A stretch of DNA of 64,000 nucleotides from CAYWMY01 sp046352935. Its GTDB lineage: Bacteria > Pseudomonadota > Gammaproteobacteria > Steroidobacterales > Steroidobacteraceae. Shown one piece after another: positions 35,857-43,355 of this stretch. Location of the stretch: the NCBI GenBank assembly GCA_046352935.1, contig JAXMGR010000008.1, positions 62,001 through 126,000 on the forward strand. The letters are read 5' to 3'. Under the pieces are notes generated by a model. That model did no database searches. It saw only the letters and a program-made list of their open reading frames with translations, and was not told the DNA's origin. The position numbers and the translations under genes were made by a program. The stretch's first letter is position 1. Every line of letters begins with the position of its first letter.

Positions 35857-37023
35857 TCAGGACTTCGGCAGGCCGAGCACGCGCTCGGCGATGATGTTGC
35901 GCTGGATCTCGTTGGTGCCGGCGTAGATCGGCCCGGCCTGCGCGAACAGGAAGCCGTCGAGCCACTGGCCGACTCCTTCCGCCTGCGGCGCCTCGGGCAG
36001 CAGCTCTGCACGCGTGCCGAGGATGTGTACCGCGGCTTCGTGCATGCGCAGATCGAGTTCCGACCAGAATATCTTGTTGGCGCTCGCCTCGGCGCCGACC
36101 CGCGCACCACGCGCCATGCGGCCGACCGTGTGGTAGCACGCGAGCATGTAGGCCTCCGCGTCCGCCCAGGCCTGCAGCACCGCCCCGCGCAGCGCGGGAT
36201 CGCGATCGGCGCTGGCGCGGTTCGCGCGGTACAGCTCGACCAGATTCTGCGCCGTGCGCTGGAACCGCGCGGGCGAGCGCAGCAGCAGACCGCGCTCGAA
36301 GCCGGCGGTGGCCATCGCCACGTGCCATCCCTGGCCTTCCTCGCCCACGCGGTTCCCGACCGGCACCCGCACGTCGTCGAAGATGATCTCGGCAAAGGCG
36401 TCCTGTCCGCTCAGCGCCTTGATCGGGCGGATCGTGATCCCCGGCGCATCGAGCGGCACCAGCAGGTAGGACAGGCCGTGATGACGCTCGGAGGCGGGAT
36501 CGCTGCGGAACAGGCCGAAGGTCCAGTCGGCGAACAGCGCGCGCGTCGACCAGATCTTCTGGCCGTTGACCACGTAGTGGTCCCCGTCGCGGATCGCCTT
36601 GGAGCGGATCGCCGCCATGTCCGAGCCCGCGTTGGGCTCGGACCAGCCCTGCGCCCACATGTCCTCGCTGGAGGCCATGCGCGGCAGGAAGCGCTGCTTC
36701 TGCGCCTCGCTGCCGAATTCCATCAGGGTCGGGCCGAGCAGCAACTGGCCGTTCTGGTTGACGCGCAGCGGCGCATCGACGCGCCAGTACTCCTCCTCGA
36801 AGATCAGCCAGTCGATGAGATCGCAGCCTCGGCCACCCAGCTCGGTCGGCCAGATCACCATCGACAGGCGGGCGTCGAACAGCTTGCGTTCCCAGGCGCG
36901 GTGCTGCTCGAAACCCTCGCGCGTGTCGTAGCTCGGGAGCGGCGCCCGGGGCACGTTGGCTTCCAGCCAGGCGCGCACTTCGCCGCGGAAGGCACGCTGC
37001 GCGGGGCTGAAATTCAGATCCAT
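35857..37023 (-). CDS. Acyl-CoA dehydrogenase, catalytic (alpha-type) subunit
   Basis: A 388-residue acyl-CoA dehydrogenase. SEPNAGSDMA and NGQKIWSTRA are the substrate/flavin motifs. The C-terminal loop YAGTNEIQRN has Ala at the MCAD-type Glu position, but a Glu near residue 242 in GFERGLLLR matches the isovaleryl-CoA dehydrogenase base. It likely forms an alpha2beta2 enzyme with the protein encoded just downstream. Echoing 1790/3023, this is the second alpha/beta pair in the window. It follows the EchA20-like gene by 15 bases. Confidence 0.9.
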   Translation of the reverse strand: MDLNFSPAQRAFRGEVRAWLEANVPRAPLPSYDTREGFEQHRAWERKLFDARLSMVIWPTELGGRGCDLIDWLIFEEEYWRVDAPLRVNQNGQLLLGPTLMEFGSEAQKQRFLPRMASSEDMWAQGWSEPNAGSDMAAIRSKAIRDGDHYVVNGQKIWSTRALFADWTFGLFRSDPASERHHGLSYLLVPLDAPGITIRPIKALSGQDAFAEIIFDDVRVPVGNRVGEEGQGWHVAMATAGFERGLLLRSPARFQRTAQNLVELYRANRASADRDPALRGAVLQAWADAEAYMLACYHTVGRMARGARVGAEASANKIFWSELDLRMHEAAVHILGTRAELLPEAPQAEGVGQWLDGFLFAQAGPIYAGTNEIQRNIIAERVLGLPKS

Positions 37024-37038
37024 GATCGCAGCCTCCGC

Positions 37039-37794
37039 TCAGAAACGGGCGTCACGCCGTTCGACGAAGGCGCGGCGGGTCTCCGCGGAATCCGGACTCA
37101 TGTACGCCTGCAGGGTGAAGCCCTGCTCCCAGCGGTACTTGGCTTCCAGGTTGCCGTCCTCGATGCCGTTCAGCGCCTCCTTCGCGATGCGGATCATCGC
37201 CGGGCTCTTCGCCGCGATGCGGGCGGCGATCGCCAACGCGGCCTCGCGCAGTTCCGCCTTCGGTACGACCCGCTCGATGAAGCCGTAGCGCCAGGCCTCG
37301 GCGGCGCTGACCTTCTCGCCCGTGAAGAACATGTGGCGGACCTTCTGCACGGGGAACAGGCGCTGCAGGTGGGCGCCGCCGCCCATCGCGCCCCGATCCA
37401 CCTCGGGGAGAGCGAATGTCGCGCAGTCCGAGGCCACCACCACGTCGGCTGCGCCCGTCATGCCGATGCCGCCACCGAGGACGAAGCCGTGCACGGCGAT
37501 GATCACGGGCACGGGATTGCGATGGATGGCCTCGTAGGTCTCGTAGTTGCCGGCATTCACCTTGACGATCAGCTCGGGGTGGCCGTCGAGCTCCTTGATG
37601 TCGACGCCCGCGCAGAACCCGCGCCCTTCGGCACGGATGACGATCACGCGGACCTCGGGGTTCCGGCCGAGATCGCGGATGCAGGCGGCCAGGGCGAGCC
37701 AGCCTTCGCTGTCCAGGGCATTGACGGGCGGCCGGTCGAGGACGACCTCGGCGATGCCGGAGCTGTCGATGGAATGGCGGAACTGTTCGCTCAT
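37039..37794 (-). CDS. echA20: EchA20-like crotonase (steroid D-ring hydrolase)
   Basis: A 251-residue crotonase-fold protein whose ATG overlaps the stop of ipdC (ATGA). From remembered sequences it closely follows mycobacterial EchA20: PPVNALDSEGW, IRAEGRGFCAGVDIKE, GFVLGGGIGM, ALPEVDRGA and the C-terminal YRWEQGFTL. EchA20 opens the D ring of a bicyclic steroid CoA ester by a retro-Claisen hydrolysis; Comamonas ScdY is described as having the same role. Sitting directly after ipdC in an ipdAB operon makes this the best assignment. A simple enoyl-CoA hydratase is the alternative. Confidence 0.85.
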   Translation of the reverse strand: MSEQFRHSIDSSGIAEVVLDRPPVNALDSEGWLALAACIRDLGRNPEVRVIVIRAEGRGFCAGVDIKELDGHPELIVKVNAGNYETYEAIHRNPVPVIIAVHGFVLGGGIGMTGAADVVVASDCATFALPEVDRGAMGGGAHLQRLFPVQKVRHMFFTGEKVSAAEAWRYGFIERVVPKAELREAALAIAARIAAKSPAMIRIAKEALNGIEDGNLEAKYRWEQGFTLQAYMSPDSAETRRAFVERRDARF

Positions 37795-38888
37795 GTCGGG
37801 CTCCCGGCGCCGCTGCCGGCGCGCTGGTACAGGGCTGCGAGGCAGGCCGTCGCCTCGGCGGCGATGCCTTCGATGACTTCGCGGCAGCTCTCGAGCTCGC
37901 CGATCGCGGCGGCCACCTGGCCACTCGGCAGGATGCCGTCGTCGGGACGGCCCTCGACCATCGAATGCCGCAGCAGCACGGGCTGGTTGGCCGCCATCAC
38001 GACTTCGGACAGCGCGCCCGGATCCTCCTTCAGCGCCTTGCCGAGGACACCGAGCATGTGGCGCACCGTCATTCCGGTGTCGCTCTTCCACCGCCAGGCG
38101 CTGCCGAGCGCGATGAACAGCCGCGCCATGGGCCCGGCCTTCTCCAGGCGCCGGAGGTAGGGACTGTCGATCAGGCGGTGGCGCATGCCGTCCACTGCCG
38201 TCGTGACGCGGATCCGGGTCACGTCGTCGACCTCGACGTACTTCCTGAGCGTGGCCGCCGGCGTCGGCGCGTCCGTGGTCATCAGGAAGCGGGTGCCCAT
38301 CGCAATGCCTGCGGCGCCGGCCGCGAGCGCGGCGGCGAGACTGCGCCCCGTGGACAGGCCGCCCGCGGCGATCACCGGCACCTTCACCGCGTCGAGCACC
38401 TGCGGCAGCAGGATCGAGGTCGGCACGCTGCCGGTGTGGCCTCCTCCTTCACCGCCCTGGATGGTGATCATGTCGGCGCCCAGCTGCACGGCCTTGACGG
38501 CGTGCTTGGCGGCACCCACGGTCGGGATGCACAGGACGCCGGCGTCCTTGAAGCGCTGGATGGTCTTCTGGTCCGGGCCGCGCCCGTAGCTGACCGCGCG
38601 CAGCCGGTGCCTGATCGCGAGATCGAAGCACTGCTGCGCATTCTCCTGGAACATGTGGAAGTTGAGACCGAAGTTGCTGCCGCCGGTGGCCTCGCGCACC
38701 TTGATGATTTCCGCTTCGAGTTCGGCCGGCGCGATGGTGGCGCCGGCCAGGAAGCCGAAGCCGCCGGCGCGGGTCGTGGCGATGACGAGATTCGCGTCGG
38801 CCACCCAGCCCATCGCGGTCTGCATGATCGGATAGCGACAGCCGAGTGCCTCGGTCATCGGCGTTCGCAGGAGTGCGGCGAAGTCCAT
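37791..38888 (-). CDS. ipdC: IpdC-like FMN-dependent oxidoreductase (nitronate monooxygenase family)
   Basis: A 365-residue FMN barrel protein. The start MDFAALLRTP is at 38888. QTAMGWVADANLV, IPTVGAAKHAVK, IQGGEGGGHTG and AAGGLSTGRSLAAAL follow mycobacterial IpdC closely, as does the C-terminal SGQVAAAIGELESC segment. IpdC acts on the HIP-derived CoA ester, introducing or reducing a double bond in ring C before IpdAB, and ScdK is the Comamonas counterpart. It overlaps the EchA20-like gene by four bases. Superfamily certain; the specific name rests on motif match and context. Confidence 0.87.
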   Translation of the reverse strand: MDFAALLRTPMTEALGCRYPIMQTAMGWVADANLVIATTRAGGFGFLAGATIAPAELEAEIIKVREATGGSNFGLNFHMFQENAQQCFDLAIRHRLRAVSYGRGPDQKTIQRFKDAGVLCIPTVGAAKHAVKAVQLGADMITIQGGEGGGHTGSVPTSILLPQVLDAVKVPVIAAGGLSTGRSLAAALAAGAAGIAMGTRFLMTTDAPTPAATLRKYVEVDDVTRIRVTTAVDGMRHRLIDSPYLRRLEKAGPMARLFIALGSAWRWKSDTGMTVRHMLGVLGKALKEDPGALSEVVMAANQPVLLRHSMVEGRPDDGILPSGQVAAAIGELESCREVIEGIAAEATACLAALYQRAGSGAGSPT

Positions 38889-38904
38889 GTTGCGGATCCC
38901 GGGT

Positions 38905-40086
38905 TCAGCGTTTGACGATGACCGACGAGCCATGGCCGAAGAGGCCCTGGTTGGCGGTGATACCGACCCTGGCGCCGCTCACCTGGCGCGCGCCGGCCGT
39001 GCCGCGCAACTGCCAGACGAGCTCGCAGACCTGGGCCAGCGCCTGCGCGGGCACGGCTTCGCCGAAGCAGGCGAGGTCCCCCGAGGGGTTGACCGGCAGC
39101 CGCCCGCCGATCTGCGTCACACCCTCGCGCAGCAGGCGCGCCGCCTCGCCGCGCGGACAGAACTGCAGGTCCTCGTACCAGTCGAGCTCGAGCGCCGTCG
39201 ACAGGTCATAGACCTCGGCGACGTCGACATCCCCGGGGCCGATGCCGGCCTCCTCGTAGGCCTTGCGCGGCAGGGCGGCGCGGAAGCGATGGGGCTCCGC
39301 GGCAACCGCCGAGTCCGTGGCCAGATCGGGCATCTCCAGCACTTCGGAGGCGAAGGTCGGAGTCACGGTCGAGATGGCGGCGATGCGCACCGCATCGGCA
39401 CGACCGTGACGGCGCGCGAAGTCCAGGCTGGAGACGACGAGCGCCGCGGCGCCGTCCGAGGTGGCGCAGATGTCCATCAGGCGCAGCGGGGCCGCCACCA
39501 TCGCCGAGGCCGCGACCTCCTCGGCCGTGAACCGCTTGCGGTAGCGGGCGTTGGGGTTCTCGAAGCCGTGCGCGGCGTTCTTGACCTTGACCCGGGCGAA
39601 ATCCGCCGGGCTGTCGCCGTAGAGACTCACACGCCGCTGCGCGTAGAGACCGAAGTAGGTCGGATTGGTGATGCCGAGGCGGAAGCGCACCCAGTCGGGA
39701 TCGTCGGGGCGCTCGCCCTTCTGGGGTGCCAGGAATCCCTTCGGGGTCGTGTCGGCGCCGATCACCAGGGCGAGCTCGCACTCACCCGCCAGGATCTTCG
39801 CGCGGGCGGCCGCGAGCGCCTGCGAGCCCGAGGCGCAGGCGGCGTAGGAGGTGTTCACCTCGGCACCCTGCCAGCCCAGCGCCTGCGCGAACGTGGCGCC
39901 GGCCACCTGGCCCGGATAGCCATTGCGGATGGTCGCGGCACCGGATACGAACTGGATCGCGCGCCAGTCGACGCCCGCATCGGCCAGCGCGGCGCGGGCA
40001 GCGACCAGGCCGTACTCGACGAAGTTCCTGCCCCACTTGCCCCACGGGTGCATGCCGGCGCCGAGAATCGCGATGTCCCTGCTCAT
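38905..40086 (-). CDS. Thiolase-like protein (SCP-x/Ltp type) with incomplete active site
   Basis: A 393-residue thiolase-fold protein. The nucleophile Cys84 remains (YAACASG). The GHP His motif is replaced by DLACFGEAVPA, and the second Cys motif by NQGLFGHGSS, so normal thiolysis is unlikely. Its ATG overlaps the stop of the DUF35 gene (ATGA). Thiolase-like/DUF35 pairs form stable complexes in steroid degradation, for example Ltp2 with the DUF35 part of ChsH2. Lying between ipdB and ipdC, it may perform a retro-aldol or Claisen-type step, or hold a CoA ester. Confidence 0.85.
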   Translation of the reverse strand: MSRDIAILGAGMHPWGKWGRNFVEYGLVAARAALADAGVDWRAIQFVSGAATIRNGYPGQVAGATFAQALGWQGAEVNTSYAACASGSQALAAARAKILAGECELALVIGADTTPKGFLAPQKGERPDDPDWVRFRLGITNPTYFGLYAQRRVSLYGDSPADFARVKVKNAAHGFENPNARYRKRFTAEEVAASAMVAAPLRLMDICATSDGAAALVVSSLDFARRHGRADAVRIAAISTVTPTFASEVLEMPDLATDSAVAAEPHRFRAALPRKAYEEAGIGPGDVDVAEVYDLSTALELDWYEDLQFCPRGEAARLLREGVTQIGGRLPVNPSGDLACFGEAVPAQALAQVCELVWQLRGTAGARQVSGARVGITANQGLFGHGSSVIVKR

Positions 40087-40517
40087 GTCCGGACCGGCTT
40101 CCATTTCCAGATGAGGTGCTGGACGCCTTCCTTCTCGAAGAGCGGTTCGACGACCAGTTCCATGGGCATGCCCGTGCGCAGCCCGCCGACACCGACGCCC
40201 CGCACGACCTGGCCCAGAACGATCATCCGCTCGGCCTCCAGGTGCACGGCGGCAATGGCGAAGGGCTCGAACGGCAGCGCAGCGATGTAGGGCTCCGGGG
40301 GCTGATAGCAGGCATCCGTGAACGACCAGAGCGTCCCGGTGCGCGACAGCGGGATGTTCTCCATCCGGCCACCGGCGCAGGCCGGGTTGCGGCAGGCGAC
40401 GCTGCGTGCCGGGAAGTAGAACGTGCCGCAGGCGTCGCAGCGCGAGCCGATCAAAGCCGGCTCGGCATCGAGGGTGAACCAGTCCGGCAGAGCAGCAACC
40501 TTGTCCGGTTCGCGCAT
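40083..40517 (-). CDS. DUF35 Zn-ribbon/OB-fold protein
   Basis: A 144-residue protein with an N-terminal zinc ribbon (Cys27, Cys30, Cys42, Cys47 in CDACG and CRNPAC) and a C-terminal OB fold. DUF35 proteins are partners of thiolase-like enzymes, bind the CoA ester and are needed for their stability and activity. The ATG at 40517 lies eight bases after ipdB, and the stop overlaps the thiolase-like gene by four bases, which argues that the two proteins form a complex. Confidence 0.88.
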   Translation of the reverse strand: MREPDKVAALPDWFTLDAEPALIGSRCDACGTFYFPARSVACRNPACAGGRMENIPLSRTGTLWSFTDACYQPPEPYIAALPFEPFAIAAVHLEAERMIVLGQVVRGVGVGGLRTGMPMELVVEPLFEKEGVQHLIWKWKPVRT

Positions 40518-40525
40518 GGCGGGCC

Positions 40526-41302
40526 TCACGCACCCAGCGCGGTGGCGCGGAGGTTGTGCGGATCGAGCGCCGCCAGGACGGCGAGCTGCGCGGCGGTCGG
40601 TGGCGGCGTGACGGCCACGTGCTCCGGGATGCAGAGCGGGAAGCCGGTGGCCTGCACGACCGCATCGACGCTGACGCCCGGATGCAGCGAGCGGATGCGG
40701 ATCTGCCGGCCCGGTCCGCCGAAATCGAGCACGGCGAGGTTCGTCACGATCCAGCGGATGTCGATGTCGTCGAAGGAGTAGCCGCGCGGCAGCCGCGCCG
40801 GGTTGTAGCCGATCGATGACACCATGTCGACTTCGCCGGTGACGAACACCTTGGGGTTGTGATTGGGGACGAAGAAGGAATTCGCGTGGCTGATGGAGTT
40901 GCCCGGGAAGCCGCGCACGCCGAGCATCTGCGCCTTCGGCCGCCGGTAATCCGCGCCGATGCAGGAGATATTGGCCTGGCCGTAGCGGTCGATCTGCGTG
41001 GGGCCGACCATCGCGTGGCGGCGCCCGCTCCACACGTTGTCGAAGATGCGCGAGAAGCCCATCCACGTCTCGACGCGCGGGCGATAGCCACCGCGCGGAC
41101 CGAGGGGCACCGGCTCGTTGACGAGCCAGGCCTCGGAGTCCGTCATCATCAGCTCGGGGTTGACGGTCTTCTTCGCGAGCGAGGCGGCGAGCCGCGGCAC
41201 CACCCCGATGCCGGTGGCGAGCACTTCGCCGTCGTCGCGCCAGGCCTGCGCGGCCGCACAGATGATCAGATCGACCAGTGCGTGTTGCCTGTCATCGCTC
41301 AT
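40526..41302 (-). CDS. ipdB: Steroid ring-opening CoA hydrolase, beta subunit
   Basis: A 258-residue class I CoA-transferase-fold protein. MMTDSEAWL, WMGFSRIFD, RRHAMVGPTQIDRYGQANIS and VRGFPGNSISHA follow the IpdB pattern as I remember it. IpdAB is not a transferase. It hydrolyses the last carbocyclic ring of the steroid CoA ester by a retro-Claisen reaction; Comamonas ScdL1L2 is the counterpart. It starts at 41302, 18 bases after ipdA. Together the two genes are the strongest marker of ring C/D catabolism here. Confidence 0.9.
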   Translation of the reverse strand: MSDDRQHALVDLIICAAAQAWRDDGEVLATGIGVVPRLAASLAKKTVNPELMMTDSEAWLVNEPVPLGPRGGYRPRVETWMGFSRIFDNVWSGRRHAMVGPTQIDRYGQANISCIGADYRRPKAQMLGVRGFPGNSISHANSFFVPNHNPKVFVTGEVDMVSSIGYNPARLPRGYSFDDIDIRWIVTNLAVLDFGGPGRQIRIRSLHPGVSVDAVVQATGFPLCIPEHVAVTPPPTAAQLAVLAALDPHNLRATALGA

Positions 41303-41320
41303 GCGTGTGCTTCCCGCTGC

Positions 41321-42196
41321 TCAGAACACCGGCAGCGGCAACCGGCGGATGACCGCCTCGCCGCCGACGCGGTCCAGGTACTCCGCCTCGCCGCAGGCGA
41401 CGTAGCGCTCGAAATAGGCCGCCCAGCCGCCCGATTCCCGGGCGCTGGCCGCGTATTCCTTGAAGTGCTTGACGTCGAAGCCGTAGAGCGGCGCGCAGGA
41501 ACTCGGATGGGCGCCGCAGGGGAGATGAACCACGCCCGTCGTCAGCGCCCGCTCCCAGAACACGTAGCGCGCCTCCCCGGGGTCGGCGAAGAACCCGTCA
41601 TCGACGAGTTCGTCGCAGCTGACGAAAACCTGCCCGGCGGCCCGGGCGAACAGGTCGTCCATGTAGTGGTCGGGACCCTTGATCTGGCAGACGCCGCGCG
41701 CGCTGGCGCGATCCACGTGCAGCAGCGCGACATCGAGCGGCAGGGCCGGCATCGCCACCCAGTCCTTGTCGTCGTAGGGCGAGTCGATCACCCTGATCTG
41801 CGGATTGTGCTCGAGCACGCTGGTGCCGAGGCCGACGCGCGTCGGGATGAAGGGAATGCGCATCGCCGCCGCCTTGAGGCCCAGCAGGAGCATGCCCTCG
41901 TCGATTTCCATGACGTCGATGGAGCCTTCCTGGCGCGCCGCGCGGAAGTACGGCTCGAGGGGAATGAAATCCAGCGACACGAAGGCGAAGACGAGCTTCC
42001 TCACCCTGCCGGCGGCGCAGAGCATGCCGACGTCGGCGCCGCCGTAGGCGACGACGGTCAGGTCCCGGAGACCGGAGCGCAGGATCTCGCGCACGAGGGC
42101 CATGGGCTTGCGCCGCGGTCCCCAGCCGCCGATCCCGATCGTCATGCCGTCCCGCAGGCCGGCCACCACCTCTGCCGCGCTCTTCCGCTTGTCCAT
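41321..42196 (-). CDS. ipdA: Steroid ring-opening CoA hydrolase, alpha subunit
   Basis: A 291-residue CoA-transferase-fold protein. GIGGWGPRRKPMALVREILRS near the N-terminus, then VAYGGADVGMLCAAG and IDEGMLLLGLKAAA, are characteristic of IpdA. Glu100 in DEGM is the residue I would match to the base Glu105 described for mycobacterial IpdA (inference). With IpdB it opens the C ring of the bicyclic intermediate to an open-chain CoA ester ready for beta-oxidation. It is the first gene of the 15-gene operon 28022-42196, after a 219-base gap that contains a terminator candidate. Confidence 0.9.
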   Translation of the reverse strand: MDKRKSAAEVVAGLRDGMTIGIGGWGPRRKPMALVREILRSGLRDLTVVAYGGADVGMLCAAGRVRKLVFAFVSLDFIPLEPYFRAARQEGSIDVMEIDEGMLLLGLKAAAMRIPFIPTRVGLGTSVLEHNPQIRVIDSPYDDKDWVAMPALPLDVALLHVDRASARGVCQIKGPDHYMDDLFARAAGQVFVSCDELVDDGFFADPGEARYVFWERALTTGVVHLPCGAHPSSCAPLYGFDVKHFKEYAASARESGGWAAYFERYVACGEAEYLDRVGGEAVIRRLPLPVF

Positions 42197-42351
42197 GGCC
42201 TGCCGGTCTCTCCCGTTGTCACCGCGCGAGCCGCGTCCGCCGGACCCGCATGCTCACAGGCGTGGGATTGTCGGCGCCGCACCGCCCACCATCATCGTCC
42301 GTTGGGACTAACACACGATCACCCGGGTCCCTGTGCAGGGCGATCCGCGGG

Positions 42352-42380
42352 AAAACCCGAGGGGGCTGCCCGGGCAGCCC
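42352..42380 (-). terminator. Terminator candidate after the DUF35-MaoC gene
   Basis: An 18-base perfect palindrome, GGGCTGCCC-GGGCAGCCC (42363-42380), lies 36 bases after the stop at 42416. On the minus strand it is followed, after a short GC stretch, by TTTT (42352-42355). The T-run is short and displaced. The remaining bases to 42197 should hold the ipdA promoter; I see ACCCGGGT (42321-42328) and CCCTGTGCAGGG (42329-42340) as palindromes but no clear -35/-10 pair. Confidence 0.5.
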
Positions 42381-42415
42381 GCGCATGCGGAACGGACCCG
42401 ACCGCTGCGACGTGC

Positions 42416-43354
42416 CTACATGTAGAGCACGACGAGATCGTTGATCGCCGCCGGCCGCTCGCTGCCGACGACGTGGATGTTCAGCTCCAGGGTCATCTGT
42501 GTGCCGCTCTTCACCTTCTCGACGGCCTTGACGCGCATGCGGCCGTGGATGCGGCTGCCGGCGCGGACCGGACTGGGAAAACGCAGCCGGTCCGAACCGT
42601 AGTTGACCATGTTGGTGAACCCGACCACCTCGTAGTCCAGCGGTATCGTCAATCGCGAACTGAGGACCTGGATCAGCGAGCCATGGGCGATCGTGCCGCC
42701 GAACGGTCCTTCCTTGCGGGCCCGCTCCGGATCGGTGTGCAGCCAGTAGTCGTCACCGGACAGTTCGGCGAAGCGATTGATCATGTCCTGGTCGACGACG
42801 ATCTCGTTGCTCCAGGGACTGAAGTCCGCGCTGACCAGCGACTTCATGGCCTCGAGGTCATCGGACCTGATCTGGCGCCTGGCAACCGCCGGTGCGGGCC
42901 CGGGCGCGGCAGCCACTCCGGCCGCCGGCTTCCCGGCCAGCACCGTGTCGATGCCCGTGTAGCGCAGCAGGGTGGCGCCGGTCTCGTCGACCACGTCGAA
43001 GACCGGGCGCACCCGCATGCCGATCCTGATCCCGCTCTCCGCGAGCCCGATGAGCGTAGTGTTGAGATGGGGCCCTTCGTCCAGCGCGACCACGGCCAGC
43101 TTCTGCGGCGCTTCGTCGACGAAGTCGGGCAGCGTCGGGATGCGGGCCACCGTGTACGTGTACAGCGTGCCGGTGCCCGGCACCTCGTGCCAGGCGAGGC
43201 GGGTCGACGGGCAGTGGCTGCAATGATGACGCGGGTAGAAGATCCACTGGTCGCAGTCGGCGCAGCGCTGGATGACGACGCGCTGCTCGCGCAGGGCCTG
43301 CCAGAAGGGACGCGTGGCCTCGGTCTCGCGTGGCATCGGTTTGCTGGTCGGCAT
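42416..43354 (-). CDS. DUF35-MaoC fusion hydratase
   Basis: A 312-residue fusion. Residues 1-135 are DUF35 with a zinc ribbon (Cys31, Cys34, Cys45, Cys48). An Ala/Pro-rich linker (about 140-160) leads to a MaoC domain with the catalytic Asp201/His206 dyad in SGDDYWLHTD and GPFGGTIAHGS. The order is the reverse of ChsH2, which is MaoC then DUF35, and here the hydratase site is intact. It lies one base after a thiolase-like gene that lacks the nucleophile Cys. The pair looks like a self-contained hydratase/aldolase unit for a second side-chain or ring fragment. Confidence 0.88.
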   Translation of the reverse strand: MPTSKPMPRETEATRPFWQALREQRVVIQRCADCDQWIFYPRHHCSHCPSTRLAWHEVPGTGTLYTYTVARIPTLPDFVDEAPQKLAVVALDEGPHLNTTLIGLAESGIRIGMRVRPVFDVVDETGATLLRYTGIDTVLAGKPAAGVAAAPGPAPAVARRQIRSDDLEAMKSLVSADFSPWSNEIVVDQDMINRFAELSGDDYWLHTDPERARKEGPFGGTIAHGSLIQVLSSRLTIPLDYEVVGFTNMVNYGSDRLRFPSPVRAGSRIHGRMRVKAVEKVKSGTQMTLELNIHVVGSERPAAINDLVVLYM

Positions 43355-43355
43355 C

